A program made the position numbers and the translations under genes. 37,626 nt of DNA from the NCBI RefSeq assembly GCF_018785245.1, contig NZ_WQPL01000002.1, forward strand, positions 1 to 37,626. Reading direction: 5' to 3'. How positions within the stretch are numbered: position 1 is the stretch's first letter; each line of letters opens with the position of its first letter. Below the pieces are notes generated by a model. That model worked only from the letters and a program-made list of their open reading frames with translations, made no database searches and was not told the origin of the DNA. Below are positions 1 through 8,543 of this stretch, one piece after another. Source of the stretch: Collinsella aerofaciens. Its GTDB lineage: Bacteria > Actinomycetota > Coriobacteriia > Coriobacteriales > Coriobacteriaceae.

Positions 1-2
1 CA

Positions 3-38
3 GGCCCCGCCGACCGATTGCAAGCGGTCGGCGGGGCC
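3..38. terminator. Strong GC hairpin at the left edge, possible terminator
   Basis: A perfect 14-bp inverted repeat (3-16 with 25-38) encloses an 8-nt loop. No run of T follows on either strand, so this is not a textbook intrinsic terminator. It may end transcription from a gene left of the window, or form part of the hairpin cluster downstream of queA. Confidence 0.5.
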
Positions 39-75
39 ATTGTGGCTCTTGACAGCGGATTGGGTCATATGAGCG

Positions 76-175
76 AAAACCCGCCAGAGCGAGCAAGGTG
101 CCTTGAAACGAGGCGGCATTGACCTTTTGGTCATGCCGCCGAAGTTGAAAGGCAGATTGCCGCTCTGGCGGGTTT
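76..175 (-). other. Cloverleaf-like structured element downstream of queA
   Basis: A perfect 15-bp outer stem (77-91 with 161-175) closes three internal hairpins. These are CAAGG/CCTTG at 94-105, a 12-bp stem with one bulged base and a TTTT loop at 112-140, and GGCA/TGCC at 151-161. Read on the minus strand the outer stem ends in GGCGGGTTTT, which resembles a terminator exit. The nested design is more elaborate than a simple terminator. It could be a REP-like repeat, a small structured RNA or a read-through barrier after queA. I recognise no known RNA family. Confidence 0.55.
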
Positions 176-188
176 GCAGCGTCAACTG

Positions 189-215
189 GTTACGCGGTTC
201 GTAGAACCGCGTAAC
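189..215 (-). terminator. Hairpin immediately after the queA stop codon
   Basis: A perfect 12-bp stem (189-200 with 204-215) with a 3-nt loop begins at the queA stop codon on the minus strand. No T-tract follows, so it may protect the mRNA 3' end or act together with the larger structure at 76-175. Confidence 0.5.
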
Positions 216-1432
216 TAACAAATGAGCATCGCGTCGCCGAAGCTGAAGAAGCGGTAACGTTCTTCGATAGCAGCAGCGTAGGCATCCATGATCTGGTCGC
301 GGGTGGCAAGTGCGCTCACGAGCATCATGAGCGTGGAGCGCGGCACGTGGAAGTTCGTGATCAGCGCGTCGACCACGTGATAGGTCGAGCCGGGCATGAG
401 GTAGAGCTGCGTTGTCGCGTTCTCGCGCACCACGATGTCGCCGCGGCCGAGCGTGTCGGCCCCGTCCTCGCGGCCCTCAAAATAGCGCGCCGTCACAGCC
501 GGATCGGACACCGGCGCGTCCGCGTCAAACGCGCTCTCGAGCGAGCGCACCGCGGTGGTGCCGACGGCGATCACACGATGACCCTCGGCCTTGGCCTTGT
601 GCACGGCATCGACAACCTCCTGCGACACGTGGTAGCGCTCGGTGTGCATCACGTGCTGCGTGGGGTCGTCCTCCTCCACCAGACGGAAGGTATCGATACC
701 CACCTCGAGCTCGACGGCGGCAAACTTGGCACCCTTGGCCTCGATAGCGGCCATGAGCTCGGGCGTAAAGTGCAGACCCGCCGTGGGAGCGGCAGCCGAG
801 TGCTCCTCCCTCATGGCGTAGACGGTCTGGTACTTCTCGGGATCGCCCTCGTAATCGGTAATGTAGGGCGGCAGCGGCACGTGACCGGCGGCGTGAATGG
901 CCTCGTCGAGCGTGCGCGGCTCGCCGGCGGCATTGCAGCCGGCCGGCTCAAAACGCACCAGGCGGCCGCCGCGGCTATCGGTGACAAAGTCGACAACCTC
1001 GGCCGTCAGCACCACGGGAGCCCCCTCGGGCGCATGGGCGCCACCGGCGCGATACTCAATATGAGCACCGGGCTTCAGGCGCTTGCCCGGCTTGACCAGA
1101 CACTCCCAAACGTGACCCAGCGGGTCAACATCCTCGCGGCGCTTGAGCAGCAGTGTCTCGACCACGCCACCCGAGCCCGCCTTGCGACCGATAAGACGGG
1201 CCGGCATCACGCGCGTCTTGTTGATGACGAGCACGTCGCCCGGCTCGATATAGTCGATGATGTCGCGGAAGATGCGGTGCTCAACGGTACCGCCATGCTT
1301 TAGCGGCGTTCCCGCCTGAGAGCCCTTGCGATCCACCACCAGCAATCGGCAGGAATCGCGCGGCTCGGCAGGAGCCTGGGCAATCAGTTCCTCGGGAAGG
1401 TTGTAGTCAAAATCATCGGTACGCATAGACAC
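215..1432 (-). CDS. queA: QueA, S-adenosylmethionine:tRNA ribosyltransferase-isomerase
   Basis: QueA transfers and isomerises the ribosyl moiety of S-adenosylmethionine onto preQ1 in tRNA (Asp, Asn, His, Tyr) to give epoxyqueuosine. It acts in the cytoplasm. The 405-residue product has the family N-terminus (DFDYNLPEELIAQ, PRDSCRLLVVDR) and the conserved blocks INKTRVMPARL, AAPTAGLHFT, VGTTAVRSLES and TNFHVPRSTLMMLVSA. The GTG start at 1432 lies 8 nt after an AAGGAG ribosome-binding site; an ATG two codons in (1426) is the alternative but is 14 nt away. It lies 64 bp downstream of queH on the same strand, so the last two steps of queuosine synthesis are probably co-transcribed. Confidence 0.97.
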   Translation of the reverse strand: MSMRTDDFDYNLPEELIAQAPAEPRDSCRLLVVDRKGSQAGTPLKHGGTVEHRIFRDIIDYIEPGDVLVINKTRVMPARLIGRKAGSGGVVETLLLKRREDVDPLGHVWECLVKPGKRLKPGAHIEYRAGGAHAPEGAPVVLTAEVVDFVTDSRGGRLVRFEPAGCNAAGEPRTLDEAIHAAGHVPLPPYITDYEGDPEKYQTVYAMREEHSAAAPTAGLHFTPELMAAIEAKGAKFAAVELEVGIDTFRLVEEDDPTQHVMHTERYHVSQEVVDAVHKAKAEGHRVIAVGTTAVRSLESAFDADAPVSDPAVTARYFEGREDGADTLGRGDIVVRENATTQLYLMPGSTYHVVDALITNFHVPRSTLMMLVSALATRDQIMDAYAAAIEERYRFFSFGDAMLIC

Positions 1433-1496
1433 GTCGCATACTCCTTATATAGTTAAAGTCCGTTCTACATCCTAGCAGGCTGCCAGCCCAAATGAA

Positions 1497-2072
1497 CTAC
1501 TTTTTGGCGGCTTTGCGCTCGTCACGGATGCGGGCGCGGTCCATGGCAGCCTCGACTGCCGAGAAACGGCAGCCGCAGTAGTTTTGCCGATACATGCCCA
1601 GCTCGCGCGAACGGCGTGTCGCCTCGGGGTAATACGGACGAAAATCGCGAATCACCGGAGTGAGACCGCGGGCGGCAGCCAGACGCTCCAACACATCATT
1701 GCAGGTTTCGAACAACTGGTACGGCGAGACGGCGAGCGTCGTGCCCACAAACTCAAACCCGCGCTCCTGGGCCACGCGGCACGCCTCGGCCAAGCGCAGG
1801 GCATAGCACGCGCGACAGCGACGAGGCCGATCGGCACCCAGCGGCGCCACGCCGGTCTCCCAGCGATCGCGGTCCTCCCCTGCCTCGATGAGCTCGATGT
1901 CGCCATCGGCACACCACCGGCGCAGCTCGTCCAAGCGGCGCTGCCATTCATCGCGCGGTTGAATATTGGGGTTGGTCCAGCAAATCGTGGGCTCAAACCC
2001 TTCCTCGCGCAGCAGGCGGACCGGCTCAAGAGAGCACGGCGCACAGCACGCATGCAGCAACAACGGCTTCAT
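1497..2072 (-). CDS. queH: QueH, epoxyqueuosine reductase
   Basis: QueH reduces epoxyqueuosine in tRNA to queuosine and is the non-orthologous replacement for the cobalamin-dependent QueG. The 191-residue protein shows the family cysteines: HACCAPC at residues 7-13, CRAC at 86-89 and YCGC at 165-168, consistent with the iron-sulfur site and redox cysteines known for the family. The start is set by a GAGGAG Shine-Dalgarno sequence ending 6 nt before the ATG at 2072; an ATG at 2078 directly abuts that motif. The reading frame stays open further upstream, but that part overlaps the DUF3267 gene and lacks family similarity. It sits between a DUF3267 gene and queA, all on the minus strand. Confidence 0.94.
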   Translation of the reverse strand: MKPLLLHACCAPCSLEPVRLLREEGFEPTICWTNPNIQPRDEWQRRLDELRRWCADGDIELIEAGEDRDRWETGVAPLGADRPRRCRACYALRLAEACRVAQERGFEFVGTTLAVSPYQLFETCNDVLERLAAARGLTPVIRDFRPYYPEATRRSRELGMYRQNYCGCRFSAVEAAMDRARIRDERKAAKK

Positions 2073-2082
2073 CGACATCTCC

Positions 2083-2649
2083 TCACCCGAAAAAGCGCAC
2101 GCCAAAGGACGTGTCCTCGCAGGCGACAATGCGGCGGTCGCGCAGGATGGTCCGCACGTAATACCAGTCGCCCACGCAACCCGACAAATGCAAGCCGGCA
2201 GCCAAGTAGCACAGCAGCGGATAGCCCGAAAACACAAACCCCAGGGCAAACGCTGTCGTCACAACAACCGTCGGCGCCAGGCAAACCGCCATGTACCGCC
2301 GGCGCGAATACACAACACCCTCGGCGCAGGCATAAATCATCGCCGTCTCGCGATTCGCCCCAAAGGTCACCTGCGCGCCCGCAGGCGCCAGCAGCTTAAA
2401 GAACACCGCGTGCACCAGCTCGTGCACGGCAAACGACGCCATTGAGACCGCGGCCAAGCCGACCATCCAGCCCACGACCGCCGTCCAACCGCCCGTGTCA
2501 GCCGCATCCAGGTCCGCGGGCCCACCCAGCAGCATAAACACCGGCACCAGGCACACAGCAAATGCGCCAAGCACGGTCATCCCCCACACAAAGCAGGCGT
2601 GCAGAAAATCCTCGTCCTCAAACGCATGTATGTTGGAAATCTCATTCAT
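2083..2649 (-). CDS. DUF3267 family membrane metalloprotease-like protein
   Basis: A 188-residue protein with about four hydrophobic segments (roughly residues 19-41, 54-75, 119-137 and 143-165). A zinc-binding HExxH motif, HELVH, spans residues 76-80 at the end of the second segment. That arrangement matches DUF3267, a family of putative membrane zincins related to site-2-type proteases; the substrate is unknown. The stop codon lies 10 bp before the queH start, and the queH ribosome-binding site sits in that gap, so translation may be coupled. Nothing in the sequence links its function to queuosine. The ATG at 2649 has only a weak ribosome-binding site. Confidence 0.8.
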   Translation of the reverse strand: MNEISNIHAFEDEDFLHACFVWGMTVLGAFAVCLVPVFMLLGGPADLDAADTGGWTAVVGWMVGLAAVSMASFAVHELVHAVFFKLLAPAGAQVTFGANRETAMIYACAEGVVYSRRRYMAVCLAPTVVVTTAFALGFVFSGYPLLCYLAAGLHLSGCVGDWYYVRTILRDRRIVACEDTSFGVRFFG

Positions 2650-2691
2650 AGCATCTTAGGATAGCGCCCCTGCCACGTACCCGTCCGCATG

Positions 2692-2700
2692 TGCGATAAT
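2692..2700 (+). promoter_or_regulatory. Possible extended -10 promoter for the tRNA-ligase-like gene
   Basis: TGC followed by GATAAT (2695-2700) fits an extended -10 element in the divergent gap between the DUF3267 gene and the synthetase-like gene, about 80 bp before the start codon. There is no convincing -35 element, so this is tentative. Confidence 0.35.
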
Positions 2701-2781
2701 GTCGAACGATATGCACGAATTGACCACCGCGTCGCCGAGTCCCGCGCCCGGCCGCGCTCCCACCATATGCGAAGGAGTCCC

Positions 2782-4932
2782 ATGGCATCCAAATACTCCA
2801 TGAACGACCGTCCCAGCTGGCCTCGCCGCGCCATCGTTACCGCCGGCGAGCCCTACGGCAACAAGGGCCTTCACTTTGGCCACGTTGGCGGCGTCTTTGT
2901 CCCGGCCGACTTCTTCGCCCGTTTCCTGCGCGACCGTCTGGGCCGCGAGAACGTCATCTTCACCTCGGGCACCGACTGCTATGGCTCGCCCATCATGGAG
3001 AGCTACCGCAAGCTCAAGGAAAACGAGGGCTACGACAAGTCCATTAGCGAGTATGTCGAGTCCAATCACTCCCGCCAGGCCGCGACCCTCAACAACTACA
3101 ACATCAGCTGCGATATCTACGGCGGCTCGGGCCTTGAGCCGGCTGCGCAGATTCACAACGAGGTGACCGCCGAGATTATTGAGCGCCTGCATGAGCAGGG
3201 CACCATCTCCAAGCGCTCCACGCTGCAGTTCTACGACGCCAAGGCCGGCACGTTCCTCAACGGCCGTCAGGTGATCGGCCGCTGCCCCATCCAGGGCTGC
3301 AAGTCCGAGAAGGCATACGCCGACGAGTGCGACCTGGGCCACCAGTTTGAGCCCGAGGAGCTCATCGCGCCCAAGAGCCAGCTCACCGGCGAGGTGCCCG
3401 AGCTGCGCCCGGTCGACAACCTCTACTTCGACCTTCCGGCCTACCTCGACTTTATGAAGGCCTACACCGCCAAGCTCGCCCAGAACCCGCAGGTTCGCTC
3501 CGTGGTCTCCAAGACCATGGAGGAGTGGCTGCTGCCGGCACAGCTCTATATTCAGAACAAGTTCCGCGAGGCCTTCGATGCCGTCGAGGATCAGCTTCCC
3601 GAGCACACCGTGCTGGAGCCCGAGGGTAACAAGAGCAGCTTTACCGTCACCTTCCCCAGCTGGAAGGAGCGCGACGATGCCCACGCGGTGCTCGCCAACG
3701 GTGGCGTGCGCTTCCGCAGCGGCAAGGCGCTCGTGCCCTTCCGCATCACCGGCAACATCGACTGGGGCGTTCCGGTGCCCGAGGTCGACGGCGTCTCCGA
3801 CGTCACCTGCTGGTGCTGGCCCGAGAGCCTGTGGGCGCCCATCAGCTATACGCGCACCGTGCTCGCACGCGATGCCAAGGCCGCCGGCGTGACCGAGGGC
3901 GTCGCCGCCCAGGATGCCGCCCTCATGGGCGAGCCCGCCGCCGATTCCACGCAGGTCCCCGCGCCCACCTACCAGCACAGTTCGCTCGACTGGTGCGACT
4001 GGTGGTGCTCTGACGACGCTCAGATCTACCAGTTTATCGGTCAGGACAACATCTACTTCTACTGCATCGCGCAGACCGCCATGTGGGAGGCCCTGGGATG
4101 GGACCTCACGCAGAGCACCGTCAGCGCCTGCTACCACCTGCTCTACATGGGCAAAAAGGCCAGCTCGTCCTCGCAGACGCCTCCCCCGCCGGCAGACGAC
4201 CTGCTCAACCACTACACCTGCGAGCAGATGCGCGCGCACTGGCTGTCGCTCGGCCTGTCCGAGAAGCCGGTGAGCTTTAGCCCCAAGGCATACGACACGC
4301 GCGTGACCGGCAAGGACAAGGACGGCAACGAGGTGCGCGCCTGCGACGACAAGCGCGTTATCGACCCCGCCCTTAAGGAGAGCGCCCTTTTGACCGGCGT
4401 CTTCAACCGCCTGGCCCGCAGCTGCTTCTACGGCGTCGCCGTCAAGGAGGGCGACGAGAGCCCCTATCGCAACGGCTGCATCCCCGCCGGTGCCGCCTCC
4501 GCCACCGTGGTCGAGGCTGCCGAGCAGGCAGCTCTCGCCTTTGAGCAGGCCATGTACAAGTTCGAGACGCACCGCGCGCTCGCCGTGTGCGACGACTACC
4601 TGCGCGCCGCCAACAAGCGCTGGAGCGACGCCTCCAAGGCCGCCAACAAGCTCGAAGGTGAGCCGGCAAACGCCGCAATGACACAGGCCCTCGTCGACGC
4701 TTTTACCGAGTTGCGCGTGGCAACCGTGCTCATGCACGGTATTGTGCCGGCCGGCTGCGAGCTCATCTGTGAGTACTTCGACGTCGATCCGGTCGCCTTC
4801 TTTAGCTGGGATAACATCTTTGCCTCCACGGACGAGTTTGTGGAGAGCCTGGGCGAGAAGCCCGGCGAGCACCGCGTGAAGCCGCTGCCCCCGCGCTTCG
4901 ACTTCTTTAGCAAGCACGAGAGCCAGTACTAA
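2782..4932 (+). CDS. Class I tRNA ligase, methionyl-tRNA-synthetase-like, degenerate KMSKS
   Basis: A 716-residue protein with MetRS architecture. It has an N-terminal Rossmann fold with HFGH (residues 31-34) as the HIGH signature, a zinc-knuckle region containing CPIQGC and a later DECDLGH, a catalytic core with FIGQDNIYFYC, and a helical anticodon-binding-like C-terminus. MetRS charges tRNA-Met with methionine. The KMSKS loop is altered: at residues 459-463 it reads KASSS, so the second lysine is serine, and the RG that normally follows is replaced by a proline-rich stretch. It could be the housekeeping enzyme of this lineage or a paralogue with another role; the window contains no other MetRS. 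The ATG at 2782 follows GAAGGAG by 4 nt. An RNA methyltransferase gene follows 59 bp downstream. Confidence 0.85.
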   Translation: MASKYSMNDRPSWPRRAIVTAGEPYGNKGLHFGHVGGVFVPADFFARFLRDRLGRENVIFTSGTDCYGSPIMESYRKLKENEGYDKSISEYVESNHSRQAATLNNYNISCDIYGGSGLEPAAQIHNEVTAEIIERLHEQGTISKRSTLQFYDAKAGTFLNGRQVIGRCPIQGCKSEKAYADECDLGHQFEPEELIAPKSQLTGEVPELRPVDNLYFDLPAYLDFMKAYTAKLAQNPQVRSVVSKTMEEWLLPAQLYIQNKFREAFDAVEDQLPEHTVLEPEGNKSSFTVTFPSWKERDDAHAVLANGGVRFRSGKALVPFRITGNIDWGVPVPEVDGVSDVTCWCWPESLWAPISYTRTVLARDAKAAGVTEGVAAQDAALMGEPAADSTQVPAPTYQHSSLDWCDWWCSDDAQIYQFIGQDNIYFYCIAQTAMWEALGWDLTQSTVSACYHLLYMGKKASSSSQTPPPPADDLLNHYTCEQMRAHWLSLGLSEKPVSFSPKAYDTRVTGKDKDGNEVRACDDKRVIDPALKESALLTGVFNRLARSCFYGVAVKEGDESPYRNGCIPAGAASATVVEAAEQAALAFEQAMYKFETHRALAVCDDYLRAANKRWSDASKAANKLEGEPANAAMTQALVDAFTELRVATVLMHGIVPAGCELICEYFDVDPVAFFSWDNIFASTDEFVESLGEKPGEHRVKPLPPRFDFFSKHESQY

Positions 4933-4991
4933 AACACGCCAGCAGCGGCGTGCCCGGAAAGTAGTCAATTTGGGACGGGAAGGAAAGACGG

Positions 4992-6095
4992 ATGTCCAAG
5001 CCGCGTCGTCGTAAGCAGAAAAAGCAGGTTAAGCCCGAGCTCAAGCTTAGGCAGTTTGCTGCCACCGAGCTTTCCGACCAGCTTGCTGCCCTTCCCTGCG
5101 CTGCCGACCTGCCACGCTTTATGGTCGACACGGTCGCCGGCGCCTATGCGCCCGCCGATGCCGAGCTCATGATCGAGGGCTTTGGCGCCGCAGCCGCACG
5201 CCCGGTCACGCTGCGCGCCAACACGCTCAAGGCAACAGCCGAGGACATCGCCGCGGCGCTCAATGCCGCCGGCATCGCCCACAACCCCGTCGCCTGGTAC
5301 CCAGACGCCTTTATCCTGCCCGAGGCCCAGGTTTCCGACCTGTGGGATCTCGACATCTACCGCGACGGCAAGATTTACCTGCAGAGCCTGTCGTCCATGA
5401 TGCCGCCGTTGGTCCTGGGCGCTCAGGCCGGCGAGGACATCTTGGACATGTGCGCAGCCCCCGGCGGCAAGACGACGCAGATCGCCGCCCTCACCCAGGG
5501 ACAGGCGCACCTCACCGCCTGTGAGATGAGCATTCCCCGCACCGAAAAGCTCGAGTCGAACCTCCATCGCCAGGGTGCCAAAAACGTGCCCGTCATGCGC
5601 ATCGACGCACGCGAGCTCGACGAGTTCTTCCGCTTTGACCGTATCCTGCTCGACGCCCCCTGCACCGGCACGGGCACCGTCATCAGCGGCAACGAGAAAA
5701 GCCTGTGCGGCCTCACCGAGCAATTGCTCGGCAAGTGCGCCCGCTCGCAGCGAGCACTTCTGGACCGCGCCATGGGGGCCCTCAAACCGGGCGGCACGCT
5801 CGTCTATTCCACCTGTTCGATCATGCCGCAGGAAAACGAGGACGCCCTGCAAGAGGCCCTCGACAAGCATATGGACTGCGAGCTTATCCCCCTCGACGGC
5901 ACGCCGAGCGAAAGTGAAACGCAACGTGCTCAGGAAGCTGGCGAAGAGCCGCACATCGAGAGCAACGCTCTCACCGAGGCCATCGCCGCCGGCCACGTCT
6001 CGTCCGTCGCCAACGGTATGCCCGGCACGCTGACCATTCCACCCAGCCGCGACTTTGAGGGCTTCTACATTGCCCTGATCCGAAAACGCAGCTAG
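4992..6095 (+). CDS. RsmF/NOL1-NOP2-Sun family RNA cytosine-C5 methyltransferase
   Basis: A 367-residue SAM-dependent methyltransferase that probably makes 5-methylcytosine in rRNA or tRNA. The SAM-binding motif DMCAAPGGKT is followed by DAPCTGTGT with C224 (the PC cysteine that helps release the product) and by STCS with C275 (the TC cysteine expected to attack cytosine C6). A basic, lysine/arginine-rich N-terminus (residues 1-17) may contact RNA. The family includes RsmB, RsmF and YebU, and which position is modified cannot be told from sequence. The ATG at 4992 follows a purine-rich AAGGAAAG. It runs in the same direction as the synthetase-like gene, suggesting a translation-related pair. 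Confidence 0.9.
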   Translation: MSKPRRRKQKKQVKPELKLRQFAATELSDQLAALPCAADLPRFMVDTVAGAYAPADAELMIEGFGAAAARPVTLRANTLKATAEDIAAALNAAGIAHNPVAWYPDAFILPEAQVSDLWDLDIYRDGKIYLQSLSSMMPPLVLGAQAGEDILDMCAAPGGKTTQIAALTQGQAHLTACEMSIPRTEKLESNLHRQGAKNVPVMRIDARELDEFFRFDRILLDAPCTGTGTVISGNEKSLCGLTEQLLGKCARSQRALLDRAMGALKPGGTLVYSTCSIMPQENEDALQEALDKHMDCELIPLDGTPSESETQRAQEAGEEPHIESNALTEAIAAGHVSSVANGMPGTLTIPPSRDFEGFYIALIRKRS

Positions 6096-6119
6096 CGCAC
6101 GGATCCAAAACTCAACAAG

Positions 6120-6290
6120 CTATCTCTGTGCGCGTTTGCCCTGCTGGTCGCGATGCTGTTTAAGCATCGCGCGCTCCTTGCGCTCGGCCCTTTTGCCCTT
6201 AATGGCCGTGACCACAAAGTAGATGACCGCGGCGGCAACGATTGCGCCCACGCATAGGCCAATCGAGCCCAACATTGCCGAAAATTCCAT
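6120..6290 (-). CDS. Small single-span membrane protein (56 aa)
   Basis: This short frame encodes 56 residues: MEFSAMLGS, a hydrophobic segment at about residues 9-30, then a strongly basic tail rich in K, R and Q. An AGAGGTG ribosome-binding site lies 7 nt before the ATG at 6290. Convergent placement after the methyltransferase gene, a good ribosome-binding site and a positive-inside membrane topology all support a real gene. No family is recognised. It may be a small membrane protein that modulates a partner, but the sequence gives no direct clue. Two longer frames overlapping it on either strand look non-coding. Confidence 0.6.
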   Translation of the reverse strand: MEFSAMLGSIGLCVGAIVAAAVIYFVVTAIKGKRAERKERAMLKQHRDQQGKRAQR

Positions 6291-6481
6291 ACCGCGTCAC
6301 CTCTCTTATAAACGGGATTTTCAAGATAGCACCTCGATCCCCGCCACCACAGCTCCTTCACGTTCGTCAGCCCTTCGGTCTAACGGATGGCGCGGCGGGG
6401 AAAAATCAACTCGTCAAACGATTTAGCATTCGCAATTCCGGCTGCATCGCGCCGGCCGTCATCACACAGAATCGAGTCTCC

Positions 6482-7573
6482 ATGGATACCCTCAACGACC
6501 TGAATGAGCGCGTCGACGCCTTCGTCGGCACCAGCTCCTTCGACACGCCTGCCGCGGCAAACGACCAAGCTCCCATCGATGTGCCCGCCGAGGTTCACGA
6601 GGACATCGTCGCCTCGGTCGATTTCTCCGAGGTCGAGCTCGCAGACGAGTTCACCGAGCCCCAAGTAGCCGTCACGCCCAACGGCCTACTCCCCATGGAG
6701 CCCCTGCCCATCGACGGGCGCCTGCGCAAGGCGGCCCTCCGCATGCCCGATGAGATCGAGGAGGCCAGCGGCTTTACGCTCTTCGGCCGTCGTATCAAAT
6801 CGCTCATCTACACCACCGACGTTGCTGTCATCCGCAACTCCAATGCCGATGCTGTCTTTGCCGTTTACCCCTTCACGCCGCAGCCGGCCATTACACAGGC
6901 GCTTCTGACCGTCGCCGAGTGCCCGGTCTTTGTAGGCGTGGGCGGCGGAACTACGACCGGTAAGCGCTCCGTGCAGATGGCGGCCGTCTCCGAGATGCAG
7001 GGCGCGGCGGGCTGCGTGGTCAACTCCCCCGCCACTGCCGAGATGGTCGAGCACATTACCAACATCGCCGACATCCCCGTCATCGCCACGGTCGTTCGCT
7101 GCGACGACGATGCTCACGCCAAGGTGCGCGCCGGAGCCAAGATTCTCAACATCGCCGCCGGCAAAAACACGCCCCAGGTTCTGCGTGAACTGCGCGAGCA
7201 CTACCCCAACCTGCCGCTCATCGCGCCGGGCGGCAAGACACCCGAGAGCATCCGTGAAACCATCGCCGCCGGCGCCAACGCCATCATCTGGACGCCGCCT
7301 TCGGCCCAGCAGCTACAGACCGACATGATGCAGCGTTATCGCAAGATGAAGGAAGACGCCACACCTGTCATCTCGCGCGACGATGTGCCCATTATCGACC
7401 AGGTCGCCGCCGCCGAGGTCAGCCAGGTCGAGAACATGAATCCCGACGTGCCGATTCCCGACGAAGTCATCGAGCGCGTCGCTTCGATCCACGAGCGCGT
7501 CGAAGAGCATCGCGCCAACCGCGGCCTCAAGCCGTCACTGCACGGCTTTTTCTTCCGCGGTAAGAAACGCTAG
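6482..7573 (+). CDS. TIM-barrel-like protein of unknown function
   Basis: A 363-residue cytoplasmic protein. After an acidic, low-complexity N-terminus (about residues 1-90), it has repeating beta-alpha units: VFVGVGGGTTTGKRS, a strand ending IPVIATVV, a second ending KILNIAAGKN, and GGKTPESIRETIAAGANAIIW. The last resembles the phosphate-binding loops of KDPG-aldolase- or ThiG-like TIM barrels. I cannot name an enzyme or substrate. The ATG at 6482 is chosen because the hydrophilic domain starts there; upstream in-frame codons overlap the small antisense gene and look non-coding. The ribosome-binding site is weak. A clear terminator follows the stop. Confidence 0.7.
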   Translation: MDTLNDLNERVDAFVGTSSFDTPAAANDQAPIDVPAEVHEDIVASVDFSEVELADEFTEPQVAVTPNGLLPMEPLPIDGRLRKAALRMPDEIEEASGFTLFGRRIKSLIYTTDVAVIRNSNADAVFAVYPFTPQPAITQALLTVAECPVFVGVGGGTTTGKRSVQMAAVSEMQGAAGCVVNSPATAEMVEHITNIADIPVIATVVRCDDDAHAKVRAGAKILNIAAGKNTPQVLRELREHYPNLPLIAPGGKTPESIRETIAAGANAIIWTPPSAQQLQTDMMQRYRKMKEDATPVISRDDVPIIDQVAAAEVSQVENMNPDVPIPDEVIERVASIHERVEEHRANRGLKPSLHGFFFRGKKR

Positions 7574-7583
7574 CAAACATCTT

Positions 7584-7620
7584 GGCCCGCCCCACAAACG
7601 TGAGGCGGGCCGTTTTCGTT
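7584..7620 (+). terminator. Rho-independent terminator after the TIM-barrel gene
   Basis: GGCCCGCC (7584-7591) pairs with GGCGGGCC (7604-7611) across a 12-nt loop and is followed by GTTTTCGTTT. It lies between two convergent genes. Confidence 0.85.
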
Positions 7621-7652
7621 TGAGCAATCATGCAGTGACGTGATGGAACGAA

Positions 7653-8543
7653 TTAATCCACGCGCTTGTCGCCCATAAAGAAGAGCGCCACCGTACCAGG
7701 TCCAGTGTGCGAACCGATCAGAGCACCGATATTGTTGATCTCAATCTTGCCTTTGAGCTGCGGAACCTGTTCCTCAATCAGTGCCGCAACTGCCTCGGCA
7801 TCCTCGCGGCACGCCGAGTGCGACATGATGCACTTACCCGAATAATCCGCACCGTCCTGCACGTGTGCCGTCATGGTCTTAGCCATCTCGGAAATCGCGC
7901 GCTTCTTAGTGCGAATTTTCTCACGTGGCGACAGCTTACCTTCGCAATCGACCGTCATAAGCGGGCAAATCTTAAGCGCCGTGCCAATGATCGCGCTCGC
8001 AGCCGAAATGCGACCGCCGCGTAGGTAGCTCGACAGATCGGTCGAGAAGAACCAGTGGTGCAGGTTGAGCTTGTGCTCCTCGATCCAGGCAGCCGTCTCG
8101 TCGAGTGAAGCCCCGCTATCGCGCACGTCGGCGGCATATTCCAGCAACAGGCCAAAGCCCGAAGACGCCGCCAGCGAATCGATGACGCGCACCTTGCCGC
8201 CCTGGGGATAGCGATCCGCGAGCATCTGCGCCGCAACGCAGGCCGATCCATACGTGCCCGAAATACCCGACGACAACGCCAAGTGCAGCACGTCTTTACC
8301 CTCGGCAACAAACGGCTCCCAAAACTCCTCGTACTCACCCACGCTCACCTGAGACGTCTTGGGCATGGTGCCCGCGGCAATCTGGGCAAAAAACTCGTCC
8401 GGCGTAATCGACTGATACAGATCGTCCGTATAGACAACATCGTCGATCTCGTAATGAAAACACACGACAGGGATATTACGCGACGCAAAGAACTCACGGG
8501 TTCGGTCGGCGGCGGATTCACAGGTCAGGACAAAATCACTCAT
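7653..8543 (-). CDS. DegV family fatty-acid-binding protein
   Basis: A 296-residue DegV protein. The family binds one fatty acid, and some members (FakB) present it to the FakA kinase for incorporation into phospholipid. The DegV fold is visible as an N-terminal domain with the T-S-Q segment (PKTSQVS, about residues 61-67), the SSGISGTY loop and the VIDS motif. A C-terminal domain carries YLRGGRIS and ends with SHTGPGTVALFF. The ATG at 8543 follows AAGGAG by 7 nt. No fakA is adjacent, as is common for stand-alone degV genes. It diverges from fbp. Confidence 0.93.
   Translation of the reverse strand: MSDFVLTCESAADRTREFFASRNIPVVCFHYEIDDVVYTDDLYQSITPDEFFAQIAAGTMPKTSQVSVGEYEEFWEPFVAEGKDVLHLALSSGISGTYGSACVAAQMLADRYPQGGKVRVIDSLAASSGFGLLLEYAADVRDSGASLDETAAWIEEHKLNLHHWFFSTDLSSYLRGGRISAASAIIGTALKICPLMTVDCEGKLSPREKIRTKKRAISEMAKTMTAHVQDGADYSGKCIMSHSACREDAEAVAALIEEQVPQLKGKIEINNIGALIGSHTGPGTVALFFMGDKRVD

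Noticed and set aside
49-54. TTGACA resembling a -35 box
   Set aside because: No acceptable -10 element lies 16-18 bp downstream, and the next feature is a hairpin rather than a gene.
2656-4968. 770-residue minus-strand open frame opposite the MetRS-like gene
   Set aside because: It lies wholly antisense to a protein with clear family motifs; long antisense frames are expected from GC-rich third positions, and its composition (Gly/Val/Ala/Leu-rich) fits no real protein.
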